Shown here: positions 6,470 to 12,893 of the stretch, piece by piece
How positions within the stretch are numbered: the first letter of the stretch is position 1
Layout: every line of letters begins with the position of its first letter
Source of the DNA: Acidimicrobiales bacterium
GTDB lineage: Bacteria; Actinomycetota; Acidimicrobiia; Acidimicrobiales; Poriferisodalaceae
Length of the DNA: 16,274 nucleotides
Assembly (NCBI GenBank): GCA_030749275.1
Contig: JASMKJ010000451.1
Location: 1 to 16,274 of the forward strand
Direction: 5' to 3'
Program-made: the position numbers and the translations under genes
The notes under the pieces: generated by a model
The model's input: the letters and a program-made list of their open reading frames with translations, nothing else
Database searches by the model: none
Told to the model about the DNA's origin: nothing

Positions 6470-7906
6470 ATGAGTGATCACAGTTACAGCACGACACTGG
6501 AGACAGCAGCGTCGATTGCTTCTCGGGAAGTTTCAAGTCGAGAGCTGCTTGAAGCGGCATTAAATCGGGTTGACCGTCTCGATGGTCCCATTAACGCTGT
6601 CGTTGCTTTGGATCCCGAGCGGGCCTTAGCTGCGGCAGATCAAGCAGATCAGGCCGTGGTTCGGGGCGACGAGTTGGGCCCACTTCATGGTGTGCCGATA
6701 ACTATTAAGGACAGCTTTCAGACCGAGGGTCTGATCACTACTTCTGGCGCGCCCGAGTTGGCAGATTTTGTGCCGGACAAGGACGCCGATCCAGTCGCTC
6801 GATACAAGGCCGCTGGAGCAATTGTTTATGGGAAGACCAATCTCCCCATTTGGGCGGGTGATCTTCAGTCTTACAACAAGGTGTACGGGACCACGGCGAA
6901 TCCTTACGATATTGAATGCACACCTGGTGGCTCTTCAGGTGGCTCCGGAGCGGCTCTAGCTGCTGGCTACACCCCACTGGAGTTGGGATCAGACATCGGA
7001 GGCTCCATTCGTATCCCTTGTCACTGGTCTGGTGTGTGTGGTCACAAACCGAGCTACGGAGTCGTATCGGCACTAGGGCAAATTCCGGGGATGCCCGGAA
7101 CTCTCAGTCAAGCCGACATCGCGGTGGCGGGACCTATGGCGAGAGATGTCGATGATTTAGAGCTAGCTCTCGACCTTTTGGCCGGCCCTGATGAATGGAA
7201 CCAAGTTGCGTACTCGCTTGCCCTACCACCGGCTCGTCACGCGAACATTGCTGACTTTCGGGTCGCGGTGTGGATCGACGAGGAGGCAGCCCCAGTCAGC
7301 GCCGAGTACCGAAATCTTTTGCTTCGGGCCGCTGCAGCGTTCGAGGAAGCTGGTGCGAAGGTTGATTACGAAGCTCGACCTGGCTTCACCTTCGAGAAGG
7401 CCGTCGATACTTTCAGACATCTTCTTTCAGCAGCAGAAGCGGGTTCGTGGACGCTTTCGGAAATCGAAGAACAAGCTGCTAGCAACGACGAGCCTCAAGG
7501 CGAGCTGGGTATTTGGTACGCCTCGATGCGGCATCGCGAGTGGCTGAGTTGGCACGAACGCCGTTTGCAGCAGAGGAACCGATGGCGAGAGTTTTTCAAC
7601 AGCTTTGACGTGGTTTTGCTTCCCGTGACTCTGACTGAGGCAATTCGACACGACCATTCAAGTCCTTTCACTGGTCGAACAATCCAAGTAGATGAACAAC
7701 AACGGCCCTATACAGACCAGCTCAAGTGGATGGGCCTCACCGGAGTCTCTTGGCTTCCCGCAACTGTTGTGCCAATCGGTCAAATCGACTCAAAGCCAGT
7801 CGGCGTTCAAATAGCGGGTCCATTTCTTGAGGACCGCACCACATTGGCTGCTGGACGATTCCTACAACAAGCGCTCGGTGGCTTCCAACGGCCATCTGAT
7901 TTCTGA
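6470..7906 (+). CDS. amidase-signature family amidohydrolase
   Basis: A 478-residue member of the amidase signature (AS) family, which hydrolyses carboxamides to acid plus amine or ammonia using a Ser-cisSer-Lys triad. The triad is complete: K80 in GVPITIKDSF (74-83), S155 in CTPGGSSGGSGAALAAG (150-166), and nucleophile S179 in LGSDIGGSIRIP (172-183). The 24-residue spacing between the two serines matches the family, as do GPMARDVDDL (221-230) and the C-terminal ATVVPIG and PVGVQIAGP segments. An in-frame TTG at 6329 would add 47 residues without family features, whereas ATG 6470 has GCGGAGGAC just upstream, so it is preferred. The gene is divergent from the CoA-transferase. AS enzymes act on free amides, nitrile-derived amides, aryl acylamides or cyclic imides; the substrate is not predictable. 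An amide-bearing substrate feeding a free acid to the CoA-transferase is an attractive inference. Confidence 0.93.
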   Translation: MSDHSYSTTLETAASIASREVSSRELLEAALNRVDRLDGPINAVVALDPERALAAADQADQAVVRGDELGPLHGVPITIKDSFQTEGLITTSGAPELADFVPDKDADPVARYKAAGAIVYGKTNLPIWAGDLQSYNKVYGTTANPYDIECTPGGSSGGSGAALAAGYTPLELGSDIGGSIRIPCHWSGVCGHKPSYGVVSALGQIPGMPGTLSQADIAVAGPMARDVDDLELALDLLAGPDEWNQVAYSLALPPARHANIADFRVAVWIDEEAAPVSAEYRNLLLRAAAAFEEAGAKVDYEARPGFTFEKAVDTFRHLLSAAEAGSWTLSEIEEQAASNDEPQGELGIWYASMRHREWLSWHERRLQQRNRWREFFNSFDVVLLPVTLTEAIRHDHSSPFTGRTIQVDEQQRPYTDQLKWMGLTGVSWLPATVVPIGQIDSKPVGVQIAGPFLEDRTTLAAGRFLQQALGGFQRPSDF

Positions 7907-7918
7907 TCATTTGTCAGT

Positions 7919-7934
7919 GATCCTGCCAAGGATC
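7919..7934. repeat. hairpin between amidase and acyl-CoA dehydrogenase genes
   Basis: GATCCT-GCCA-AGGATC forms a perfect six-pair stem with a four-base loop, 13 bases after the amidase stop. No T-run follows, so termination is doubtful. It may be an mRNA processing or stabilising element between two same-strand genes. Confidence 0.3.
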
Positions 7935-7974
7935 CTCAACTTCTTGAAGCCAAGCATGAACTGAGCAGGCATAT

Positions 7975-9309
7975 TTGCGAAAGTCACAGGCTGCAACAGC
8001 ACACAAGACAGGTGTGCACCCGGCTCTAGGTTCACAACGTGGCCCCCAACGGTTACGGGCGCTAGCGTCGACACCTGTGGCAGCAGGTGTGCGGAGCGAA
8101 GCCGAAGGTTGGTACCAGAAGAATTGGGATCCCGAACGTCTAGTTGGGGACTGGTTCGAACTTCTCGCGAATTCAGGTTGGGGTTATCCGGGCTGGCCTA
8201 CCGATTGGTTCGGACGGGGCATGGATCGAACCGACGTCAAGTCGGTGCGGGAGGAACGGAGAAGAATTGGAGCGCTCCCTCCCCCTTCGGGCATCGGTCC
8301 GAGCCTGCTCGCTCCAATGTTGTTTCGACATGGCACAGATGACCAGATGCGCAGATTCCTACCTGCTATGGCTTGGAAGGGAGACACGTTTTGTCAAATG
8401 CTCAGCGAACCGGAAGCTGGGTCGGACCTTGCTGGGGTCACCACTACTGCCACTCTCGACGGTGACGAGTGGGTGATTAACGGCTCGAAAATTTGGACTT
8501 CGAGAGCTGGTGAAGTGGACTATGGGATGCTCCTCGCTCGCACCGATCGCGACGCACCGAAGCACCAAGGGTTGACATTCTTTCTTATTGAGAGGGACCA
8601 GCCGGGGATTGAGGTCAGACCGCTGCGCACCATGACCGGTACCAGCAGCTTCAACCAGGTCTTCTTTGACGAAGCGCGGATACCAGCTGACAACGTCCTG
8701 GGGGTCCGAGAGGACGGCTGGGCGATCACTCGGACGTTTCTCGCACTGGAGAAGAACTCTTATAACCCCGAAGCTCATGAAGGGGGGCCATTCGGCAAAG
8801 TTGACCTAACTCAAACCTGTGCCCAACTTCAAGAACGAGAACGGGCTCGCCGTTCGGCCGCCGCGCAGGGTCGAGGAGCGAATCAACTGATCGCAGAGTT
8901 AGTCGACGAACACGGCCATGGCGATCCTCATTTGACTCGCGCTCAGCGCGCCCGGCTACATACCTGGCGGAAACTGATGGGATACACAAACCAGCGCGTC
9001 CGTGCCTCCCGCCGCCAAGGAACTCCCCTACCCGGGTTTGAGGGTCCTATGTCAAAGCTGACGGTTTCTCAAATCACGCGTGAACAGCGGGATCTGGGAT
9101 TGGAAACCCAGGGGGCTCATGGCATGCTCGCGGACGAAGATGCAGCCTCGACGCAGTTCCATCATTTCTTCTTGAGTTCACCGGCAATTTCGATAGCCGG
9201 CGGAACAGACGAAATTCAACGAAATCATCTTGCCGAACGTGTTCTTCAACTCCCCAAAGAACCAACGTTGGATGCGCAGCCTGCACCCGTCGAAGGCGAA
9301 ACAAGCTGA
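7975..9309 (+). CDS. acyl-CoA dehydrogenase
   Basis: A flavoprotein that introduces an alpha-beta double bond into an acyl-CoA. The 444-residue form shows the N-terminal helical part (LLANSGWGYPGWPTDW, 63-78), the FAD/substrate strand region QMLSEPEAGSDLAGV (141-155), GDEWVINGSKIWTS (163-176), FFDEARIPADNVLG (230-243), a polar helical C-terminal domain, and the closing IAGGTDEIQRNHLAERVL (407-424). Position 409 is Gly where MCAD-type enzymes carry the catalytic Glu, as in many actinobacterial FadE-like proteins, so any base must lie elsewhere. The start is uncertain: the frame opens at 7960 after a stop; TTG 7975 is the first usable start and GTG 8014 is the next, neither with a strong ribosome site. 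The gene lies 68 bases after the amidase and 115 before AH1. Substrate unknown; a cyclic or branched acyl-CoA is plausible. Confidence 0.9.
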   Translation: MRKSQAATAHKTGVHPALGSQRGPQRLRALASTPVAAGVRSEAEGWYQKNWDPERLVGDWFELLANSGWGYPGWPTDWFGRGMDRTDVKSVREERRRIGALPPPSGIGPSLLAPMLFRHGTDDQMRRFLPAMAWKGDTFCQMLSEPEAGSDLAGVTTTATLDGDEWVINGSKIWTSRAGEVDYGMLLARTDRDAPKHQGLTFFLIERDQPGIEVRPLRTMTGTSSFNQVFFDEARIPADNVLGVREDGWAITRTFLALEKNSYNPEAHEGGPFGKVDLTQTCAQLQERERARRSAAAQGRGANQLIAELVDEHGHGDPHLTRAQRARLHTWRKLMGYTNQRVRASRRQGTPLPGFEGPMSKLTVSQITREQRDLGLETQGAHGMLADEDAASTQFHHFFLSSPAISIAGGTDEIQRNHLAERVLQLPKEPTLDAQPAPVEGETS

Positions 9310-9329
9310 CTCGCGACAAATTGACCGAA

Positions 9330-9377
9330 ATGGCCTTGCCTATGGTTTCAATGAGCGAAACGACCTACAGAGGCCAT
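9330..9377. other. nested inverted repeats upstream of amidohydrolase AH1
   Basis: ATGGCC (9330-9335) pairs with GGCCAT (9372-9377), and inside it GTTTC (9345-9349) pairs with GAAAC (9357-9361) around a seven-base loop. Together they could form a two-stem structure in the 115-base leader of AH1, whose ATG has no clear ribosome site. Both the RNA structure and an operator role are possible; there is no further evidence. Confidence 0.28.
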
Positions 9378-9424
9378 CTGATTCTGTAAGACTTACTCCT
9401 GTACCTCTAGACCCAAAAAACATT

Positions 9425-10645
9425 ATGACTAACGAGCCCTACATACTCATCACAGCTGATACCCACGCCGGTGGAAGCCATTCTCAATACCGCGAATACC
9501 TGGACCCCAAATATCGCGAACAGTTCGATGAATGGAGGGGTGGGTATGTGAACCCTTCCGAAGAACACTACGGTTCGAAAAAACTCAGAAACTGGGATTT
9601 AGATCTCCGAAATGCTGACCAAAACTCTCAAGGCGTGGTTGGCGAAGTTGTCTTCCCGAACACCGTCCCCCCGTTTTACAACAAGAGCGTCGTGACAGCG
9701 CATCCTCCATCTGACGAAGAGTACGAGTTGTATCTCGCGGGTATCCGGGCTCACAACCGCTGGCTCGTCGATTTTTGTGCGGAGGACCCTGATCGGCGAG
9801 CAGGCGTCGGCCTGATTTTGCCGAACGATCTTGACGAAGCAGTAAAAGACATAGAGTTCATCGCCGAGTCAGGACTTCGCGGCGGAGTTTTACTCCCGAC
9901 CGTTCCGCCCGACTGCAAATGGGTTAAGCCCATCTACGATCCGGCGTGGGATCAAGTTTTTGCAGCTATACAAGACCACGATCTGGTAATCAACCAGCAC
10001 TCGGGGCAAGGTTCACCCGAATATCAGGAAAGCATGGTCGGGGAGGCGCTGTGGATCACTGAAGTGATCTTTTATTCGCAATCAGGATTTCGGCATCTGC
10101 TCATGAGTGGGATATTTGAGAGATTTCCGCGGCTCCGCTACATCATGACTGAATCGGGCTGCGCCTGGGTTGGCCCTTTACTCAACCAGCTCGACCGGAT
10201 CCACATGGGAATGAAGCATGGTGCGATCGGCGAAATGAAATACGAGGAAGGTTGGGTTCTCAATGACCCCCCTAGCGTTTCCGCTTCTCGGTGCTGCTGG
10301 TATGGAGCCAGCTTCCCTGGAAAGTCCGAACTGGAAGGAATCGACCAAATTGGCGACGACCGGGTCTTGTGGGGCAACGACTATCCACACTATGAGGGGA
10401 CCTTCCCATACAACTTAGAATCGCTCCGACTTACCTTCTCGGATATTCCAGAATCAACGCGACGTTTGCTTTTGGGAGAGAACGCAGCGAAGTTGTACGG
10501 CTTCGATTTGGCGAAACTTCGGCCGATCGCAGATGAGTACGGCCCAACCCCTGAAGAAATCGATACGCCGCTGCCTCGCGAGGAAATTCCCCGCGATTCC
10601 TCCTGCGGAATCTTCCACGCCGCCCTGGCCCAAAGCGCTGGCTAG
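9425..10645 (+). CDS. amidohydrolase family 2 protein (ACMSD-like metal-dependent hydrolase/decarboxylase), AH1
   Basis: A 406-residue TIM-barrel protein of the Amidohydro_2 (PF04909) type. This family includes ACMSD, gamma-resorcylate decarboxylase and several ring-fission hydratases/lactonases. Putative metal site: D12 and H14 in ITADTHAGG (9-17), H192 in INQHSG (189-194), E243 in MTESGCAWVG (241-250), and D319 with H322 in LWGNDYPHYEGTFPY (315-329). The first-strand motif reads HxG rather than HxH, so one standard ligand is missing or replaced. Other group landmarks are GIRAHNRWLVDFC (106-118) and GGVLLPTVPP (153-162). An in-frame extension upstream would overlap the acyl-CoA dehydrogenase and add no family features, so ATG 9425 is chosen although no ribosome site is visible. 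It is followed ten bases later by AH2. Hydrolysis or decarboxylation of a degradation intermediate is inferred only. Confidence 0.87.
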   Translation: MTNEPYILITADTHAGGSHSQYREYLDPKYREQFDEWRGGYVNPSEEHYGSKKLRNWDLDLRNADQNSQGVVGEVVFPNTVPPFYNKSVVTAHPPSDEEYELYLAGIRAHNRWLVDFCAEDPDRRAGVGLILPNDLDEAVKDIEFIAESGLRGGVLLPTVPPDCKWVKPIYDPAWDQVFAAIQDHDLVINQHSGQGSPEYQESMVGEALWITEVIFYSQSGFRHLLMSGIFERFPRLRYIMTESGCAWVGPLLNQLDRIHMGMKHGAIGEMKYEEGWVLNDPPSVSASRCCWYGASFPGKSELEGIDQIGDDRVLWGNDYPHYEGTFPYNLESLRLTFSDIPESTRRLLLGENAAKLYGFDLAKLRPIADEYGPTPEEIDTPLPREEIPRDSSCGIFHAALAQSAG

Positions 10646-10649
10646 GAGA
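10644..10649 (+). promoter_or_regulatory. ribosome binding site of AH2 overlapping the AH1 stop
   Basis: AGGAGA lies six bases before ATG 10656 and shares bases with the AH1 stop codon (10643-10645). This arrangement predicts translational coupling of AH1 and AH2, and it fixes the AH2 start against an upstream in-frame ATG at 10533 inside AH1. Confidence 0.75.
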
Positions 10650-10655
10650 ACACCG

Positions 10656-11522
10656 ATGACAATGCCGTCAGACGTTGGGATCGTCGACACAATGATTGGG
10701 TTCCCTGCTACTGACTTCTCTCAGTACGACTTCATCCGTAAGCAACTAAAAGATGGCTCCACCGACTTCGAATTTCCGGTCGAGTACATGTTCAAGAACG
10801 TCCCCAAGGAACTGTACGGAAGTAAGGATCCGATTTCGGTCACGTTGCATGAGATGGATCGTTTCGGGGTTGAAGTCGGCCTAATCGGGGTGGGTGATGA
10901 GGTCAGTCGTCAAGCTCTGCATGACCATCCTGATCGATTCATCGGTTCCGGCTGGGTTGACCCCAACCGCGGCATGGACGGAATCCGCTCCATGGTCCGT
11001 CAGTACGAGGAGTTCGGGGTGAGGGCCTTTACAGCCTTTAACGCCGGCTACAACCCTCAGGTCGGGATCGATGACGCTCTGATGTATCCGATCTATGCCA
11101 AGTGTGTAGAACTTGATGTACCTATTTTTTCGTGTGTGGGAGTTCCCGGACCGCGCTTCCCTATGTGGCCACAGCATGTCGAACGCCTCGACCAAGTCAT
11201 GTACGACTTTCCAGAACTCGTCTTTGTAACTCGGCACGGTTGCGAACCGTGGGAGGAACTCGCAGTCAAACTGATGTTGAAATGGCCGAATCTTTATTAT
11301 TCGACTTCTGCGTTTGCCCCAAAGCACTACCCCAAAGCCGTGATCGATTACGCGAACTCACGAGGTGCCGACAAACTCATTTATGCCGGATACTTCCCGA
11401 TGGGGCTCTCACTTGAACGGATTATGACTGACATGCAGAGCGTGCCGTTGAAGGACGAAGTATGGCCCAAGTTTCTTAGAGGAAACGCTGCGAAACTTCT
11501 AAAGATCGACGTTCCCTCGTAG
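10656..11522 (+). CDS. amidohydrolase-fold protein lacking most metal ligands, AH2 (probable pseudo-enzyme)
   Basis: A 288-residue protein with the outline of a PF04909 barrel: VDTMIGFP (10-17), HPDRFIGSGWVDP (91-103), GVRAFTAFN (121-129), a strand PIFSCVGVPG (156-165), FVTRHGCEPWEELAVKL (190-206), WPNLYYSTSAF (210-220), KLIYAGYFPMGLS (240-252), FLRGNAAKLL (273-282). It is about 120 residues shorter than AH1. Compared with the usual ligands, the HxH motif is M13-x-G15, the second-strand His is replaced by the SCV segment (159-161), and the Asp of the GSDYP motif is Y246. Only H194 remains. I infer that it binds no catalytic metal in the normal way. Coupled translation with AH1 suggests a partner subunit; a metal-independent enzyme is the alternative. 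It ends 22 bases before the convergent AH3 stop. The fold call is firm, the function open. Confidence 0.85.
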   Translation: MTMPSDVGIVDTMIGFPATDFSQYDFIRKQLKDGSTDFEFPVEYMFKNVPKELYGSKDPISVTLHEMDRFGVEVGLIGVGDEVSRQALHDHPDRFIGSGWVDPNRGMDGIRSMVRQYEEFGVRAFTAFNAGYNPQVGIDDALMYPIYAKCVELDVPIFSCVGVPGPRFPMWPQHVERLDQVMYDFPELVFVTRHGCEPWEELAVKLMLKWPNLYYSTSAFAPKHYPKAVIDYANSRGADKLIYAGYFPMGLSLERIMTDMQSVPLKDEVWPKFLRGNAAKLLKIDVPS

Positions 11523-11535
11523 CTAAAGCGTTGTT

Positions 11536-11550
11536 ACCTATCAGCTAGGT
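11536..11550. terminator. weak hairpin between convergent AH2 and AH3
   Basis: ACCTA-TCAGC-TAGGT forms a perfect five-pair stem with a five-base loop in the 22-base gap, reaching just past the AH3 stop. A wider TAGCT/AGCTA dyad overlaps it. The place suits a bidirectional terminator, but the stem is short and A/T-rich and no long T-run follows. Confidence 0.3.
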
Positions 11551-12831
11551 CTTATCTGTTGAAGATTCCACGTTCAATGGGGTCTTTGACAAACTAAAAA
11601 CTCCGGCGAACGCACCAGAGTTCGAAGGGGGCAGCTCCTCCGCTGTGAGGGGTTCCGCTATTTCTGTGACTTTGGGTCCTATTTCTTGAGCCACGGGTGT
11701 TAATGCTTCGAGGTCGAACCCGTACACGTCAGCCGCCACACCAGCGAAGAGTTGTCTGCATTTTTGTTCGGGAACCTCAGCAAAGGTTGAACGCAGGGCT
11801 TCGCGCGAGTAAGGGGTCGTTCCTTCTTCGTGGGGGAAATCCGAACCCCACATGATCCGATCAACTCCTACGGCATCGATATATTTGGCTTCCGGACGGG
11901 GCATAAAGCTCGCTCCGATGTAGCAATTCCGGGCGAAATATTCGCTCGGGGTTAGCGAGAGTGACCGAACCACCTCCGAAGCGAACAGGGGCATCGTGCG
12001 ACTGACGCTACTTGCTTTGATTCCGGCAACTGTTGGATCCATGCGGCCAAGTTCGGGGAGTACCCACTGAATGCCACGACCCTGTTCGGTCCACACCGCT
12101 TTCAACTCTGGGAAGCGTTCAAAGACACCCCCCAAGATGAGATGGCTGAGAGTTCGCCGCGTCCAATCACTAAATTCGAACATCATCACTGCCCGAGCTG
12201 CCGGGAGATCTGCTCCCACCGTCGGTGCTCCTGTCCCAGGATGTTGGTGGATCGGTAAGCCGAGTTCCTCACAGACTGCCCAGATTGGATCGTATTTGGG
12301 GTCAAACCATGGCCCAACCGGGTGGTTGGGTGGGATGGCTGGTATCAGTACACCCCCGATGACGCCTGTTGACGCTGCCCATTGGATTTCGGCAACTGCT
12401 ACGTCAATATCATGAGGCATGATCTGAATTAGGCCGAGTCGACGTCCTGGGGTTTTCGAACAGAACTCGACTAGCCAACGGTTGTGAGCGCGCAACCCGG
12501 CTGCCCGTGGAGCCAGAGCTTCTTGCGTGTCGGGGAGGTCAGCCAGCGTGTGAACAGTGTTGAAGAACGGCGGAATGGTGTTCGGGAAAACGACCTCTGC
12601 CGCAATCCCATCGGTCTCCAAGATCTCCAATCGATAGTCACTGTCCCAATTTCGCGAAGCGGTAGCGTCAACGAGGTCGTCAAAAGGACTCTCGTAGGTC
12701 GACGCCCATCCATCAAAATCGTCACGCCATTCAGACTCCAGATAATCCTTGTACTCGTAGAGATCGGCGCCCGCGTGAGTATCAGCAGAAATCACCACGT
12801 ATCGATCGATCGTGTCCCATCTATCAGTCAT
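11545..12831 (-). CDS. amidohydrolase family 2 protein, AH3 (paralogue of AH1)
   Basis: A 428-residue PF04909-type barrel. Its motifs match AH1 one for one: VISADTHAG (13-21; D17, H19), FPNTIPPFFN (82-91), GLRAHNRWLVEFC (112-124), GGVLIPAIPP (159-168), LPIHQHPGTG (192-201; H197), VWTEQGRGIQWVLPEL (246-261; E249), IMWGSDFPHEEGTTPYS (326-342; D331, H334), ADVYGFD. Like AH1 it has HxG in place of HxH, so this is a group trait and not decay. ATG 12831 is preceded by AGGGG at about five bases. It lies 62 bases downstream of the KstD-like gene on the same strand. An extended -10 in that gap suggests it may also have its own promoter. The substrate is unknown; it probably acts on the same class of compound as AH1. 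Confidence 0.9.
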   Translation of the reverse strand: MTDRWDTIDRYVVISADTHAGADLYEYKDYLESEWRDDFDGWASTYESPFDDLVDATASRNWDSDYRLEILETDGIAAEVVFPNTIPPFFNTVHTLADLPDTQEALAPRAAGLRAHNRWLVEFCSKTPGRRLGLIQIMPHDIDVAVAEIQWAASTGVIGGVLIPAIPPNHPVGPWFDPKYDPIWAVCEELGLPIHQHPGTGAPTVGADLPAARAVMMFEFSDWTRRTLSHLILGGVFERFPELKAVWTEQGRGIQWVLPELGRMDPTVAGIKASSVSRTMPLFASEVVRSLSLTPSEYFARNCYIGASFMPRPEAKYIDAVGVDRIMWGSDFPHEEGTTPYSREALRSTFAEVPEQKCRQLFAGVAADVYGFDLEALTPVAQEIGPKVTEIAEPLTAEELPPSNSGAFAGVFSLSKTPLNVESSTDKT

Positions 12832-12851
12832 TGTTCCCCTCCGACTCTGCC

Positions 12852-12860
12852 TTTATATCA
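12852..12860 (-). promoter_or_regulatory. extended -10 promoter element for AH3
   Basis: Read on the minus strand the sequence is TGATATAAA: a TG, one base, then TATAAA (five of six to TATAAT). Transcription would begin about 14 bases before the AH3 ATG, just leaving the AGGGG ribosome site in the message. No good -35 hexamer is seen at 16-18 bases, which extended -10 promoters can tolerate. Confidence 0.35.
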
Positions 12861-12874
12861 CAGGTCCTTTGTGA
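12858..12874. promoter_or_regulatory. 17-base dyad abutting the AH3 -10 element
   Basis: TCACA-GGTCCTT-TGTGA has perfect five-base arms and overlaps the upstream edge of the extended -10. A bound regulator here would block or aid the polymerase. The arm order is the reverse of the CRP consensus, so it is not a CRP site. Confidence 0.28.
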
Positions 12875-12893
12875 CGAGATCGGCGGTCTCAGA

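Noticed and set aside
9230..9424. 65-residue N-terminal extension of AH1
   Set aside because: It overlaps the acyl-CoA dehydrogenase end in another frame and lacks any conserved motif; amidohydrolases of this group begin a few residues before the ADTHAG motif.
10881..11327. 148-codon open frame on the minus strand
   Set aside because: It is antisense to AH2, which has recognisable barrel motifs and a strong ribosome site; the antisense product resembles nothing known to me.
12858..12874. CRP-type site at the TCACA/TGTGA dyad
   Set aside because: The CRP consensus has TGTGA first and TCACA second with a six-base spacer; here the order is reversed and the spacer is seven.
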